Below are positions 36,595 through 49,053 of a stretch of 64,000 bases of DNA, piece after piece. Origin of the DNA: Phorcus lineatus (Eukaryota; Mollusca; Gastropoda; Trochida; Trochidae); the NCBI GenBank assembly GCA_921293015.1, contig OV121084.1, positions 25,482,946 to 25,546,945 of the forward strand. The letters are read 5' to 3'. The position numbers and the translations under genes were made by a program. The notes under the pieces were generated by a model. The model saw nothing but the letters and a program-made list of their open reading frames with translations, had not been told where the DNA came from and made no database searches. Numbering within the stretch: position 1 is the stretch's first letter; each line of letters begins with the position of its first letter.

Positions 36595-38571
36595 TCACGT
36601 GTACTGGGAACGCAGTAAAAATGCTTCCTTAATGTAATTTGAACAGTTTATGGTCGTGGAAAGATTGTTACATTTTAAAGTATTTACAAAACATTGCTGG
36701 TCAATGTGATATGGTAAAGATTTAAAATATTTATAGCGCAGATCATTATAACTTCTACATTCAAACAAGAAATGGAACTCGTTTTCTATAAAGTTATCAT
36801 TACAAATATAGCAGAGTCTTTGGTGCCTTGGAATTCCATCAAATCTACCAATATTCTTATATAATGGAAGTGAACCTATTCGCAACATTGTTATTCTACG
36901 CCTTGCATCTTTGGATTTCAAAAAGGTTAAATATGGTTCAATGCAAAATACATTTTTGATTTTTGAATAAACATCAAGAGAAGAACATTTGTGCATTTCA
37001 GAAAATATAAGCTGCTTATGGCAGTCACTTACTCTTAAATGAAATTCTTTTAAAAATCGTTCCTCGTCTCCAACACCTTGTGCCTCCCAAACAAAACCAA
37101 AACCATAATTAAACAAAATATTTTTTACAAAGAATACCCATGTTTTTCTTTCAACTTTGTCAAGTTTATATAACATAAAATAACATTGCTTGGGGTATCT
37201 ATCTCTATGATAGTGTAAAAGTTTGAACCAATACGTACGTAAGAGAGTATCAACAAAGATATAATTTCTACCACATTCAGCTAAAACAGCAGCGTTAGAG
37301 CATTTATAACTGACACTTAACACAAACTTACAAAACCTTATGTGAAACTGTTCAATAATATGCCATTTCTGAAAACCCCATATTTCTGAAGCATACAAAA
37401 TGGTAGGCTTTATCTGAACATCAAAGATTTTAAACAAAATAGTTGGAGAAACATTTTTCAATCTTCTACTCAAAACCTTACCTGAAGACAAAGCGTTATT
37501 CGCTTTATTTGCCAGATTTTGTACTGATTTGGACCATGAAAGTCTACTTGAAAACAATAAACCCAAATAATTATAGTATGAAGCAATGTTTAACTTATGA
37601 TTACCGAAGTACCAAGATTCATACCGCCTCAATGTACCACCATTTCTGAAAACTAAAACCTCTGTCAAACCCCACTTTTTACAAAAGGCAAATAATACAT
37701 TGATCTTTCTCTGAAGACTAGCTACCGAATCTCCAAACAAACACAAATCGTCTGCATACAGTAATAAATACAAATCCATAAACTCAGAATCAGTAAATAC
37801 GCCTCTTTCTCCAGAAGTAGATAATTCGGTATGTAACTGATTGACAAATAACGCAAATAATAAAGGACTTAGGATGCAGCCTTGTCTAACTCCACTCATA
37901 GAATCAAAATACTCCGAGACGTTTAAATTATTTAACTTAACACCAGCCTTTGTCTTTGAATACATATCTCTAATGATATTGAACATAGAACCATGAATAT
38001 TATTTGATAACAAAACAAACCAAAGAAGGTCTCTATTTACTGAATCAAAAGCCTTACGGAAATCAACAAACAAACAATAAAATCTACCACCCTTTTTAGA
38101 CAAATATTTCTGTACGACACTCTGGAGCGTAAAAATATTATCGATGGTACAATATCCTTTGCGAAAGCCGCCTTGGCATTCAGGGTACAAATCAAGCACG
38201 TCCACAACCTCTTTTAAACGTTGGTTCAAAATTGAAGTAAAAATCTTGCCACAGATGTCCATAAGAGATATACCACGATAGTTATCTACTTGGTGAATGT
38301 TTCCCTTCTTATGCAACGGAACTCTAATACTAAGTGACCATTGATCTGGAAACACCCCTGAACTAAAAATGCCATTAAATAACGTGCATAAATATGACTG
38401 TAAAACTATTCTATTTGTCTTAAACATCTGAGGAGGAATACCATCTGGTCCTGGACTTTTATTACACCGTAAACTAGAAATTGCAAAATTAACCTCGTCA
38501 ATACTTATTTCCCTGTTCACAATGTTATTGATATCGTCATCCATACAGGTTCCACAACTGGACTCTTGCAT
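36595..38571 (-). pseudogene. LINE ORF2 fragment: reverse transcriptase
   Basis: A 658-codon open frame. Visible RT landmarks: NKSPGPDGIP (motif 0-1), FRKGYCTIDNIF, FVDFRKAFDSVNRDLLW, GVRQGCILSPLLFALFVNQL and the catalytic YADD in LLYADDLCLFGD. The C-terminal part has RRITMLRIGSLPL and CYICNDNFIENEFHFLFEC, a zinc-knuckle-like zf-RVT motif. The true protein began upstream; a frameshift near 38590 separates it from the linker frame, so the Met at 38571 is not a natural start. Confidence 0.85.
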
Positions 38572-38966
38572 ATCGTGATTAACAACATAATCTTTAGAAA
38601 AAAAGAGAGAAATTCTTCATCGATATAAACATCTTGGATATTCAAAACATCTTTGAAATATTCAACCCATGTCAAACAGTCAATTGATGGTACAGGTTTA
38701 CAAGAAGCGCTACTAAAATGTCTCACATGAGACCAAAATGATTTAACCCTGTTACCGCTAGAAAAATCTGACAATATTGCATTGGTTATAGATAATGTAT
38801 ATTCTTCCTTCTTGTGACGACACAGTTCTCGGAACTTATTTCTTACTTTATGAAAATCTTGTAGGTGGGAAAACTCTCCAGACAAACGAAATTTATCTAA
38901 AAGTGCATATTTATCACTTTTTAAATTTTCAGTCCTGATCAAACCATTGGTGTTTATGACTATCAA
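38517..38966 (-). pseudogene. LINE ORF2 fragment: endonuclease-RT linker
   Basis: Frame encoding KVRNKFRELCRHKKEEYTL and SFWSHVRHFSSA-type sequence, typical of the region between endonuclease and RT. It overlaps the RT frame by 55 bp in another phase because of a small indel in an A-rich run near 38595. Confidence 0.75.
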
Positions 38967-39081
38967 GTCTCTTCCCAGAGGTAGAAATCATTCCACAAGA
39001 AGATGCAGTTTCTTGCATAATGTCAGTCAACATTTTCGCACCTAGAGATGGATTGTCTGTAGCTACGTCGTGAAAGTCAAC

Positions 39082-39651
39082 TCAAGGCATTGTGGTTAGA
39101 TTTTCCTGTAAAATGGAGTCAAACTTGTCTGAATGCGGAGGTTTCCACTTGTACGTCTTAATAGCAATTGTCTTACAATCATTCAATTTGACAGTCTCCT
39201 GTAAAAAACATTTTAATTCACAGACAATAGGAAAATGATCTGATTCTATTTTCGTACATACACTAAAATCCACAATTGAATTGAATAAATTAGTAGAACA
39301 CAACACATAGTCGACGAGACTGCAGCCTTTGTTTGCAGTACATGTATATGCACCATGAGGGTCACTTTTAGATCTGCCATTCACAATGTGTAATCCATAA
39401 CTGCAGCAGAGATGAATAAGTTCCTTTCCATAGTTGTTTATTTCAGAATCTCTTGAATATCGTGGGGAATCAAATGTATCAATAATATCATTTACAGCAT
39501 CTAATTCTGGAATGAGATCTGTTTTGTCACCTAATATGTAATCTAATAAGGCGCCAGTCCTGGCGTTAAAGTCACCAGAGATCATGATATGTGTTTCATT
39601 ATAACGACATTTCAGATCTAATATAACACTGTCAAGATATTCAATCGTCAA
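39082..39651 (-). pseudogene. LINE ORF2 fragment: APE-type endonuclease, C-terminal half
   Basis: Contains ISGDFNARTG (the conserved GDFN), SLVDYVLCSTNL and ESDHFPIVCEL (the SDH catalytic motif). The N-terminal catalytic part is missing beyond 39660. An in-frame TGA follows NLTTMP; the same frame then continues to a point near 38945. Confidence 0.85.
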
Positions 39652-39660
39652 CTGAAAACA

Positions 39661-42360
39661 TGGGAGTAGAGCGGGATTACAGTGACTGTTTAGACCAGAC
39701 TTTCCAAGTACTATATAACTTCCTTGAAGCGTTATAAAACAACGTTTGTGATCGATCTCTTACATAATATCCTTATTATCATTTCCTGTTCCGATGACAG
39801 CTGTGCTTTATTGCTTAATGCCTGGCTGGCTGGTTGATAAATTAGATAACATCATTGTTGATTTAAGCTTTACCGTTCATGCATTGTATAATGTCTGAGA
39901 GACTATACGCGGAATAAGATATATCTATAACAAAATGTAAATTATGCGGTTTTGATTATGTTCAATATTTTATATTTTTCACTATCTTTTTCAAAAGCAC
40001 GTGTTCATTTACTGTGAATTGGCGAAAAAAATCAAAACAAAGTAACTATTTGTCCATCCGGGATTAGGACGAGATAATTTTTATTGTCATTTACTAAAGT
40101 GAATCTATCATTAATTATGGCTCAGATTGTTGGTGCCCTTTTCTCTGTAAGACTGGTAAATACATGTACGTTAACAATTACTGCCAGGTTTGTATACATC
40201 ATTTTTCAAGTCATTCTTATTCTTATCCATTCGTAATCAGAAATTCCACATCAGAACTATCGGGACGCATGATGTACGAGGTGAACCCCTTGTCGATGAC
40301 TATGAAATAATGAAAATATTAAATCAATTTTCGATTGTATCATCAGGAGATTATACCTTAAAATTTTACTGATGAACAGTCAACTCAAATGCGATTTTTT
40401 ACACAGTGTTGTAAGACATACTAAACCGGACCCAAAATAACAGTTTAAAACACCCTATCATCAAGGTAACCCTTTTAGTTAAACTTTATAACTAGTGACC
40501 AGTATATCCTTCACATATTCATTTTTTTATAATCGTCACTGATATTTTCAAATTATGGCAAACGTGTCTTAAATTTCTGAAAAATGATTGTGTCTTTGTT
40601 AAATTTCAACTTGGTGTTCAATTATGCTTGTAAAACGTTGGATAATTATATGAGAATTGTATCAATATTAAAAGTGCATTGATTTTACAGTTGTTTAATC
40701 AAGGTTCAATTTACTGCCAAATATAAAAAAAAACAACCTCAAACCCCTATCTGCCATAGATAAGAAATTTCAAATAGTTAGGAATTGAGTAATAATGACA
40801 AAAATCCAAAATATATCCACACAAGTCAAAACCTAACTTATAAATCTAAAATATCGAAAGAAATATTGTGAAGTTTGTAGTGTCCAAGCTTACAAGTAAA
40901 ATGTAACAACTGCATAATACCTGAGTACCAGAATTTTTTTTATCTAATTTTGTAAAAGGTAAGGGAAATCTAAAAAAAACTAAAAAAGATTCCACTTTAC
41001 AAAGATTTATATTTTTTTTCTCATATCTCATATGGCAGTTCAGTTGTAGAACGATTTGTTTACAACGATATTCTCACACACGAATCTCGTTGGGTAAAAC
41101 ACCGCTGAGTAGAGGGCGCGCTGATTGAGATTTACGACTCTCGCGGGGCCTCGCTAAGTATATTTCATAGAATAACACTGTCCTTAGAATAATTTTCACT
41201 TTGACATTTGAGATATAGTAAAATAAATAACATATATACAAGGATTGTAGTAGTTGAAGTCATTATTGTATGTTTTCTTTGTTCGATTCCAAATTTATTT
41301 TCAATGCTTACATTTTCGTTTTGGCACTAGTATTAAAAGTTGTAATATAATGTTTAAGACCTTGATCCTATTTTCGTATTATCCAAGAAAATTGTTCTTT
41401 TGATATGATTTATGTTTGCTTGTGTACTTGTGTCTTTACATCCCTGATTATGTTATATTTTGACATAGGACACTTGAAAAAAGAGGATCCAAACTGTTTG
41501 TCCTCTTCACAAGTTCTTGCATCTGTATCTCCTGCTTGCATTTTTGAAAAGACCATTTAAACGGAGAATAATAAAATGTTACCGTTCTGTTTTTAATTCA
41601 CACGTAAAGGGGTCCTTGTTTATGTGGTTTCAATCCCTTTTCACAGAGTTTATAGGAATACCAATTATTCCGTCCGTGGATAGTATTTGTCCGACCAATT
41701 ACATCCGATTCTTTTCAAATTTGCACATGTCTTCTATCCCATCAGGAGGCGTGCTGTGCCAAATCAAACAAATCCTTTAATTTTAAAAATATTTGACAAA
41801 TATCTATGTTTGGTACTAAGTCGTTTCGTCAGTATGTTTCCGACCGATAGCAAAAAAAACCCCAACATTTATTCGATTCATTTCAAATTTTGCACATGCC
41901 GTGTCTCCTAATAGGTCAGGGATGTCCAAGTTATGCGCATTGTCCAATAAAACGTGGTCGGTTGTAGTAAAATTTTCCTTTTTCAAATATTTTTAAAGAC
42001 CTATTCATATAACGATAAAAAAAAGAAAGAAGTAAAAGCAGGTTAAGACGAAGACGTATATATAGTGCTGATGTCTGCACAGTCGCTATGGGGCATATAA
42101 GACTACTTCATCTAATGTGACGGAAATAACGCCCGCATGCTGTGTTATGAGGTATTTACTGTCAAGTATTTGATCGCATTTATCTTATTTCAACACTCAG
42201 AATTACAGCAGTTAACATGGATAGATAAGGTAAAAGTGGATCTCCTTGTCTGAATCTACGTGTAATTTCGGAGCATTTTGATGAAAAAAACCTCACAATG
42301 ACAGTCAGGAAGCGACATAAATGCCCAGCACTTCACCGTTTCAAGACACGCTAATTTTTT
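39661..42360. other. Intergenic, no gene recognised
   Basis: AT-rich. A small GC-richer patch at 41080-41155 (GAGTAGAGGGCGCGCTGATT) has no identified role. Short frames of 60-87 codons lack supporting features. Confidence 0.45.
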
Positions 42361-42399
42361 AACATGGCCCCCGTTCACAAGTTTTACGTGTGTGTCAAA

Positions 42400-42730
42400 T
42401 GTAATAATAATAATAATGTGGATATTTATATGGCGGCTTTCCCACGTTCAAGGACATGCTCAAAGCGCAACCTACATCATTACCCTGAGGGAAGTGTACT
42501 TTCAAAGCAGCTACTTAGCGCTAAGCGCGACCGTATAGGTCCGTACATCCCTATATTCAGGTACCCACTTTAACAGCTGGGTGGACTGAGTGCAATGTGG
42601 ATGAAGAGCCTTGCCTAAGGACACAACACAGTTTTTGACCCAGGTCACAAATCTTTGGTGTCTCCACCAGGATTCAAACCCGAGTCGTCGGCGTGAGAGG
42701 CCAAGTACATGAACTAGTATCTTACGAAGT
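42400..42730 (-). mobile_element. tRNA-derived SINE with widespread metazoan core
   Basis: Read on the minus strand: a tRNA-like head with B box GGTTTGAATCC, then GTGTCCTTAGGCAAGGCTCT, the CAGCTGTTAAAGTGGGTACC block and a tail ending in CGCCATATAAATATCC and an (ATT)n run. From memory, this combination (KpnI-like GGTACC block, AAGGCACAACAC-type motif, tRNA-like B box) is common in SINEs of molluscs and other marine invertebrates. Element edges approximate. Confidence 0.6.
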
Positions 42731-43059
42731 ATGTTATCGAAATTGACAGTCCAGAAAACAGTTGCCCAATCGCCAGCTGGATTCTACGATCAAGCATATA
42801 TCACTTTAGTGACCATCTACTCAAGCTGTTTTGGCATTATACGTCTTGTGGCTAGCATCCTTGATAATCCAGGCTAATCCATAGAAATGTATCATGGATT
42901 AAAGACAATGATCAGCTAAACGGCCGTTCATAATGCCGTCTAGTTTCTCGTTAAGTTTCCACCTACAGCTTCATATCGACCTAGCAAACTCGTCCGTGAG
43001 AATGAGGACATCGAACCAGGGAACACCAATTTATTATCTCAGCCCATCGTCTCAGCGAA

Positions 43060-44110
43060 AGACAAACCGAAACAACACTTCACCAGAACATACCGAAATA
43101 ACACTTTACAAGGACATACCGAAATAACACTTCACACGGACATACCGTAACAACACTTTACAAGGATATACGGAAAAAACACTTTACAAGGACATACCGT
43201 AACAACACTTTACACGGACATACCGAAATCACACTTTGCAAGAACATACCGAAACGATACCGAAACAACTGTTTACAAGGACATACCGTAACAACACTTA
43301 ACAAGGGCATACCGAAACAACACTTAACAAAGATATGCCGTAACCACACTTTGCAAGAACATACCGAAACGTTACCGAAACAACACTTAACAAGGACATA
43401 CCGTAACAACACTTTACACGGACATACCGTAACAACACTTTACAAGGACATACGGAAATAACACTTTACAAGGACATACCGTAACAACACTTTACAAGGA
43501 CATACGGAAATAACACTTTACAAGGACATACCGTAACAACACTTTACAAGGACATACCGTAACAACACTTTACAAGGACATACCGAAATCACACTTTGCA
43601 AGAACATACCGAAACGATACCGAAACAACTGTTTACAAGGACATACCGTAACAACACTTAACAAGGGCATACCGAAACAACACTTAACAAAGATATGCCG
43701 TAACCACACTTTGCAAGAACATACCGAAACGTTACCGAAACAACACTTAACAAGGACATACCGAAACAACAATTAACAAGGACATACCGAAACAACACTT
43801 AACAAAGACATACCGTAACAACAGTTAACAGGGACATACCGTAACAACACTTTACAAAGACATACCGTAACAACACTAACAAGGACATACCGAAACAACA
43901 CTTAACAAAGACATACCGTAACAACACTTAACAAGGACATACCGTAACAACACTTAACATGGACATACCGTAACAACACTTTACAAAGATATGCCGTAAT
44001 TTACACTTTACAGGGACAAACCGAAACACAAAATTGCAAGGACATAGTGATAGAACACTTTAGAAGGACATATTTAAACAACAGTTTTCAAGACCATACC
44101 TGAACACAAA
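43060..44110. repeat. 26-bp minisatellite with 360-bp higher-order repeat
   Basis: About forty imperfect units of type ACAAGGACATACCGTAACAA plus CACTTT. A segment with a variant unit (ACCGAAACGATACCGAAACAA core) recurs 360 bp later: 43158-43412 and 43518-43772 are nearly identical. Units vary mainly at GTA/GAA and TTTA/TTAA. The 84-codon minus frames are period artefacts. Confidence 0.9.
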
Positions 44111-44423
44111 TTCACATGAAGGTATCACGAACTAACATGAAGTTATATAGATTCATCGCAACATTGTTTTGACTTTTGAAGTACACTTTATTTCATAAAA
44201 AGAGTTAAATAAGAACAAGCAAGAAACAACATGAACGAAATGTGAACGCATAAGTGTTTTTATTCAAATATGGAAGTGTCTTACTTATATAAGTACCACA
44301 TTATCATGCACTACATTAAACATTCACATTTTCTTACTAAAGCACGGGTATCATATCTCCTATATTTGTGTCGAAAGATAAACAATTCGTTGTTAATGAG
44401 GGGTCTTTCATTCACATATAAAT

Positions 44424-44960
44424 TGAAACTCATCACCATCAGCATAATTCTCTCCAAACAGAGGTAGCTTCGTCATAAATTCCTATACAATCTCTGCCTT
44501 AATTCTAAGGCATCTTGGTCACGAAATGTAGAACGTTGATTGGATGCAATCAAAGTTAGTTGTGCAATCAGCGACAAGTTATAGTTACAGATTCTCAGTT
44601 TTAGAATGGGAAAATATTCCTGTCTACCAATTGTAGAAATGGATCCTTTGATCTCTATGGATCTACACCGCTGTTGTAAAAACTGATCTAGTAACATAGT
44701 TCCACCTCTTAAACCAGCAATGGCGTCGGGTATTTTGGACATGAACATGCAATGATTGATATTGCAGGCTGGATTATCACAATTATGAAACAAAATATGT
44801 ACATGATACAAGTAACCATGTAAATTGTGAAAATTTGAAGGTTTAGTATTACCTGTTCCGATTTAGTCTCTATGACAGAGGCGGATACAGGATTTTCGTT
44901 TGGGAGGTAACTTATAGTTACTGGATTTAAATTTCATGCCCTTCACTTTTCTTGAAACCT
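44424..44960. repeat. Family-D / composite repeat, copy 2
   Basis: Opens with CAGAGGTAGCTTCGTCATAA and contains GCAATCAAAGTTAGTTGTGC, CTACACCGCTGTTGTAAAAA and GCGGATACAGGATT, all of which recur in 50500-51080 in rearranged order. Confidence 0.7.
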
Positions 44961-45060
44961 TTTACCATTTACCTCGTAGAGGAATCACGAGTCTCAACAT
45001 TTACCATATTTGGAACTCTCTACTAAGAAGCTCTCATTCTTTTGAAATACTTTAATATCA

Positions 45061-45082
45061 ATACACACACACACACACACAC

Positions 45083-45160
<78 letters not shown>
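45061..45160. repeat. (AC)n(AT)n microsatellite
   Basis: About 11 AC units followed by about 38 AT units. Long AT runs form cruciforms; length is probably polymorphic. The frames encoding poly-Ile-Tyr across it are artefacts. Confidence 0.97.
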
Positions 45161-45167
<7 letters not shown>

Positions 45168-45646
45168 AAAAGTTAAAGAAGGTCGCACGTGAAGTAAATG
45201 TATATTTGAAAATAAAATACTTCAGACGACAGATATCATATTTAGGATGACTGGATGCGTCGCATTTCGACGTGGTAACAAGTCTTTTTAACAGTCTCTT
45301 GTTAGTTGTTATCAATTTCTTTTTCTGATTTTTGTTCATTTCAGTTTGTCAACGTATTAATACAATGGACATGGTTATTCTAATACTTCAGATTGTTGAA
45401 GATTTGACGTCAGACGTATACGAATGAATTGAAACAGTACAGGTGAGGTGAGGTGCTGTGGAGGTGCGAGGACTCGGGTTTAACGCCGCTTTCAAAGGTA
45501 ATTCACTTATATGACGGCTGCTAGTATTGTCGCAATGTGGCTATGCATTGCGGTGAAACTTGTGCGCATCGGCACGAACCAGCGAACCATGTGTGGTCCT
45601 GCACTAAATTGTTTAGCATTGCACCCATTTCACTTGAAATCTATCA

Positions 45647-46035
45647 TTAAAGGGGCACTGATTATGTCATTGGGGTCAAATTTTTCAAATTTCATAAATG
45701 GTGTTATTTTATCGAGAAGTAGTGATTGTTTCAGAAAATCAGAATCCTAATGCTTATCAGTTCAGTATAGTGAGAATAAATGGGTTAGTGTCGTGATTTG
45801 TGATAAAAACCGGAAAGTGGCGCGCGCCAATGATTCAAACGTTATTTCTCAAACTTATGTACAGCAGACACAAAGACAAACATTGGTTGATAGTGTTACG
45901 TAGGTCATATAACTAATATACACGTTAAGATGTAAGTTAAGGGAGCCGATTATTACTGAACTCATGTCATAAGGTATATTGGCTCTTACTAAAGCCATAT
46001 TAAAGACCATGAAACATACTCTGTGTCACCTAAAA
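45647..46035. mobile_element. Family-B MITE, partly degraded
   Basis: TTAAAGGGGCACTGATTATG at left and GAAACATACTCTGTGTCACC at right; internal CCGGAAAGTGGCGCGCGCCA and CAGCAGACACAAAGACAAAC match the copy at 57568. Lies just downstream of the glycosyltransferase-like gene. Confidence 0.65.
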
Positions 46036-46210
46036 AGGTAAAACCCACTTCCAGAATTCTGGATTCGCTATTAATGACATAATGAAAGGTATCCACTGTT
46101 AACAAAATAACGAGACGTCATCACCAGGATAACGCCGTGATAATTTGATCCTTCACAAGAATGATAACTAGTTAACCAGACAACCAGAAGATTCCTATAC
46201 GCGACGGGGG

Positions 46211-47083
46211 TCACAACAAAGCGGAAGTAGGGGGTGACGTAAGACTTCGCCCTCCATTTACCCTTTTTTGTTGCGTGGGGTACGCTCTAAATCCACTACA
46301 ATGGTTGTGGTAAATTTTAAATACCTTACAAGGATTCAATATCCGATAATTCAGAATATTATGATAAACATGTAAAACAACATTTTCCGTTCCAAAATAA
46401 TAAACATGGTGTGATAATATTCCACGTGCTTCTTTGGTTAAATTTCCTTTAGGCACAAAAACGAACATATCATGCGAGCCCAGGTATTTTTCGCACTGAT
46501 TCCATTCGTTCTTGCATGTCCCCTGCCGTGACAAACCATAGAGTAATCTTTTTTCAACGAGGGCACTTCCGTTCACCTTCTGGAACCCTTCTCCAAGAAT
46601 GATATCTGCCTGTGTAATTAGCACCACTTCTCCCTGCAGGTGGGTGAAGGCGAACTGGTGGAGAGTTAGAACCACATCTGGAGCATCCACCTGGTGAAGA
46701 TTCAGCTTAGGATGAGAACCTGCCTTCTCTTGGATGTATCCGGGTATTTCTGGAGAGTTATGCATAAGGTGTACTTGTTTCACGTGTTGGTTGTCAAGGA
46801 AACTCTTCAGACAATAGATATATTCATTCATTCTTGCAGCTTGGTTTTTATTTGTAACATTAAGCAATCGAAAAGTAAGAATGATATGGAAGACTCCCGT
46901 TTCCTTTTGGGGTGTTTCGTGAAGATCCTCGGTTTTAGGATTAACTATCGATCTGTTTTTCACCTCGTCTGGTCGTTCTCTTGAAAAAAGAATCTCTGAG
47001 AATGCATATTTGTAGTGAATTGCACATCCGAGGAGAGTCAAGGCCGACACGACCACCAGTGGCCCTTTCACCTTCTTCAACAT
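46211..47083 (-). CDS. Type II membrane protein, glycosyltransferase-like
   Basis: 290 codons in one coding exon, ATG at 47083. Layout: short cytosolic MLKKVKG, a membrane anchor (about 8-24), a charged stem to about residue 60, then a globular domain with FHIILTFRLLN, MNEYIYCLKSFL, HLMHNSPEIPGY and VVLITQADIILGEG. The strand-loop TQAD (157-160) is placed as the metal-binding DxD-like motif of GT-A folds, and HNHCSGFR with VNGGRSLTSPP forms a conserved-looking C-terminus. N-glycosylation sequons at 75 and 171. I infer a Golgi glycosyltransferase-like enzyme; donor and acceptor unknown and the family is not one I can name. The start is set by an acceptor (TTTTTTTTCAG at 47092) 8 bp upstream of this ATG, which excludes the longer frame from 47119. 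Confidence 0.72.
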   Translation of the reverse strand: MLKKVKGPLVVVSALTLLGCAIHYKYAFSEILFSRERPDEVKNRSIVNPKTEDLHETPQKETGVFHIILTFRLLNVTNKNQAARMNEYIYCLKSFLDNQHVKQVHLMHNSPEIPGYIQEKAGSHPKLNLHQVDAPDVVLTLHQFAFTHLQGEVVLITQADIILGEGFQKVNGSALVEKRLLYGLSRQGTCKNEWNQCEKYLGSHDMFVFVPKGNLTKEARGILSHHVYYFGTENVVLHVYHNILNYRILNPCKVFKIYHNHCSGFRAYPTQQKRVNGGRSLTSPPTSALL

Positions 47084-47099
47084 TGTCTTCTCTGAAAAA

Positions 47100-48951
47100 A
47101 AAGCCCAATATTCAAACATTAACTTGTGCTATAATTTATCATTTTGAACTTATTACCATGATAACTTGCACTGTTCGGTGACTTGACATACGTATTGTCT
47201 GACAATTCATATCTATCATGGGTGACCGTAGAAGTGTAGATTTATTCAGTGGGCAAACAACAAAAATTCACAGTATCATAGTACTTAATTTAAATTTTGC
47301 TATGCACGGGCTACCTGATTTTAACCTTCATTTTTTTTATTTATAAGAATGATGTATCATTTCCAAATTGATAAAATCTAAACTACCGTTATTTCACGCT
47401 TCTGTTTGCTTCGTGCTGAGTGTTTAAATGATGTGTTTATCATATTTGTCCACACATCAACCTATTTAATTGATCCAAGTGATGAATCCACTTTTCATCC
47501 CCTGTAACCAGACAGTCCGTTAACTGTCTTCAGATGGCCTATCTCAATAATGACATCAACGATGAAGTCCTCAGGGGTGTATCAATACTAACCTCAATGA
47601 ACTTATTGACTTCCCCTCGTAACTAAGGACGTATGGAATTCTTATTTTTATTTAAGCCACATAAGAATATGAAATTTACTCCGTGTCATAACTACAGGAA
47701 GAGAGGGGTGTTTATTCTACTGTCTTATGGATAATACCAATAAACACATTATAATCAATGACAGCTGTCAATCAAATATAGCTGAATGAGTGAACGTAGT
47801 GACGTAGGAAACTTACAAATAACAGCTTATTTCTGACCCAAGCTGTCTAATGTATGATCATTTTTTTGCTTCATATTTCACATCATCGATTTTTTATGGG
47901 CTTGTCAAAAAGTTTTGAGATTTTTTTGTGTAAATAATATTTAAACGTTTTTTTAAAAAAACCTGTAAATATGTAAATGTTTGAAATTTACTGTTTATTT
48001 TTGTGTGATCCTGATTAAATGAACATGAGTTTGATAACATACTATAGACATGATTTGATGTTGAGTTGATGAAGAACGTGGTATCATAAACAACATACAA
48101 CCTATTCTGACCTTTTCGTTGACGATAAATGTTCCATATTAATACTATCAAATTATTGTTAACATTAAACAATGAATTTATTGACTTCATGTATATCAAT
48201 CTAAGTATATTTTGCTCTATTTTATACTATATATACCTGCACAGCTGCATTCTGAAAGTTTTTTCTCTTACAACTATATCGAAGTGCAAATGTAATTTTG
48301 GTTAGTTTGGAGATCATTCAAATAAATTTGGCAGAACTTCCAAAGAATCACCTTTCGTCCATGCCTAACATTGGCTTACTTATGGATAGTTTAGGTAGAT
48401 AGTCCAGTCTCAGGTGAAAAATATCGAAATTTGACAAGATTAGATAGAAACGAGGCGGGTTTTTTTTCATTTTCCGATTGCCTTCATTTCGATTAAAATA
48501 TCTTGGAAACAAACTCATATCAGTCACATTGACATACTATGCTAAGGAACAAACATGACATTTTAAAAGAAGAGTGTTTGAAAATGTTGACCCCTGGTCA
48601 TTTAAATGACCTCCCAAAACCTTCACGGTTAACTGTTTGAAGTGGTACATGATGGCGTTACGGTACAGTGCATCGTAACTGTTTTGAAATCCAATATTAT
48701 TCCTTTCTTTTTCGCAATGTTACTATGCCTCAAAGATATCCCAAATAACATCAGGATGTAGTTACGCTGATTTTGGAACTAACTTTCGGCTTTCAGCTGT
48801 GCAAGTATATTCATGTGTGCTGTCATGCGAGTTCATCATTTTAAAGTATAAAAATTCTGAAATGACCATTTCATATTGAAGAGTTCAAACAAATATGTAA
48901 TCAATGTATTTTCTATATGAATTTAAAAACAAGATTAACTGACGTACTCAC
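47100..48951. other. Probable intron of the glycosyltransferase-like gene
   Basis: AT-rich, no coding frame with support. A 101-codon minus frame at 47894-48199 has no motif. Confidence 0.4.
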
Positions 48952-49053
48952 CTAGTTCCGAAAATGCGCTCAAATTGTTTGAGGAATTGAGGTCAATGTT
49001 AAAACCTTCGTGAACTCAGACGTATTTCTGAATGTACCCTTGCTGTGTCACAT
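48952..49053 (-). other. Probable 5' UTR exon of the glycosyltransferase-like gene
   Basis: Acceptor CCTGTTTCCAG before 49053 and donor GGTGAGTACG after 48952 on the minus strand. No long frame inside. The next acceptor downstream is the one at 47092, so it would splice into the coding exon. Confidence 0.45.

Larger units (their letters stand above)
36490..39660 (-). mobile_element. LINE (non-LTR retrotransposon), 5'-truncated
   Basis: Minus-strand element with the C-terminal half of an APE-type endonuclease, then reverse transcriptase, a zf-RVT-like cysteine cluster and a short 3' UTR ending in GAAATAAAATTGATTGAATT repeats. The left (5') part of the endonuclease is absent, as in usual 5' truncation. 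It carries a stop at 39082-39084 and frameshifts near 38945 and 38590, so this copy is dead. I see no RNase H. Clade not assigned; CR1/jockey-group elements are the nearest in general style. Confidence 0.85.

Noticed and set aside
36595..39651. Active LINE
   Set aside because: In-frame stop at 39082, two frameshifts and 5' truncation make this copy non-functional.
43060..44110. CRISPR-like array
   Set aside because: Units are contiguous 26-bp tandem repeats without unique spacers, in a eukaryotic intergenic region.
45058..45339. Frames encoding poly-Ile-Tyr
   Set aside because: Read-through of the AT microsatellite.
46211..47119. Start of the glycosyltransferase-like protein at 47119
   Set aside because: The upstream part is an intron tail: an eight-T polypyrimidine tract and CAG acceptor lie at 47092, so the ATG at 47083 is used.
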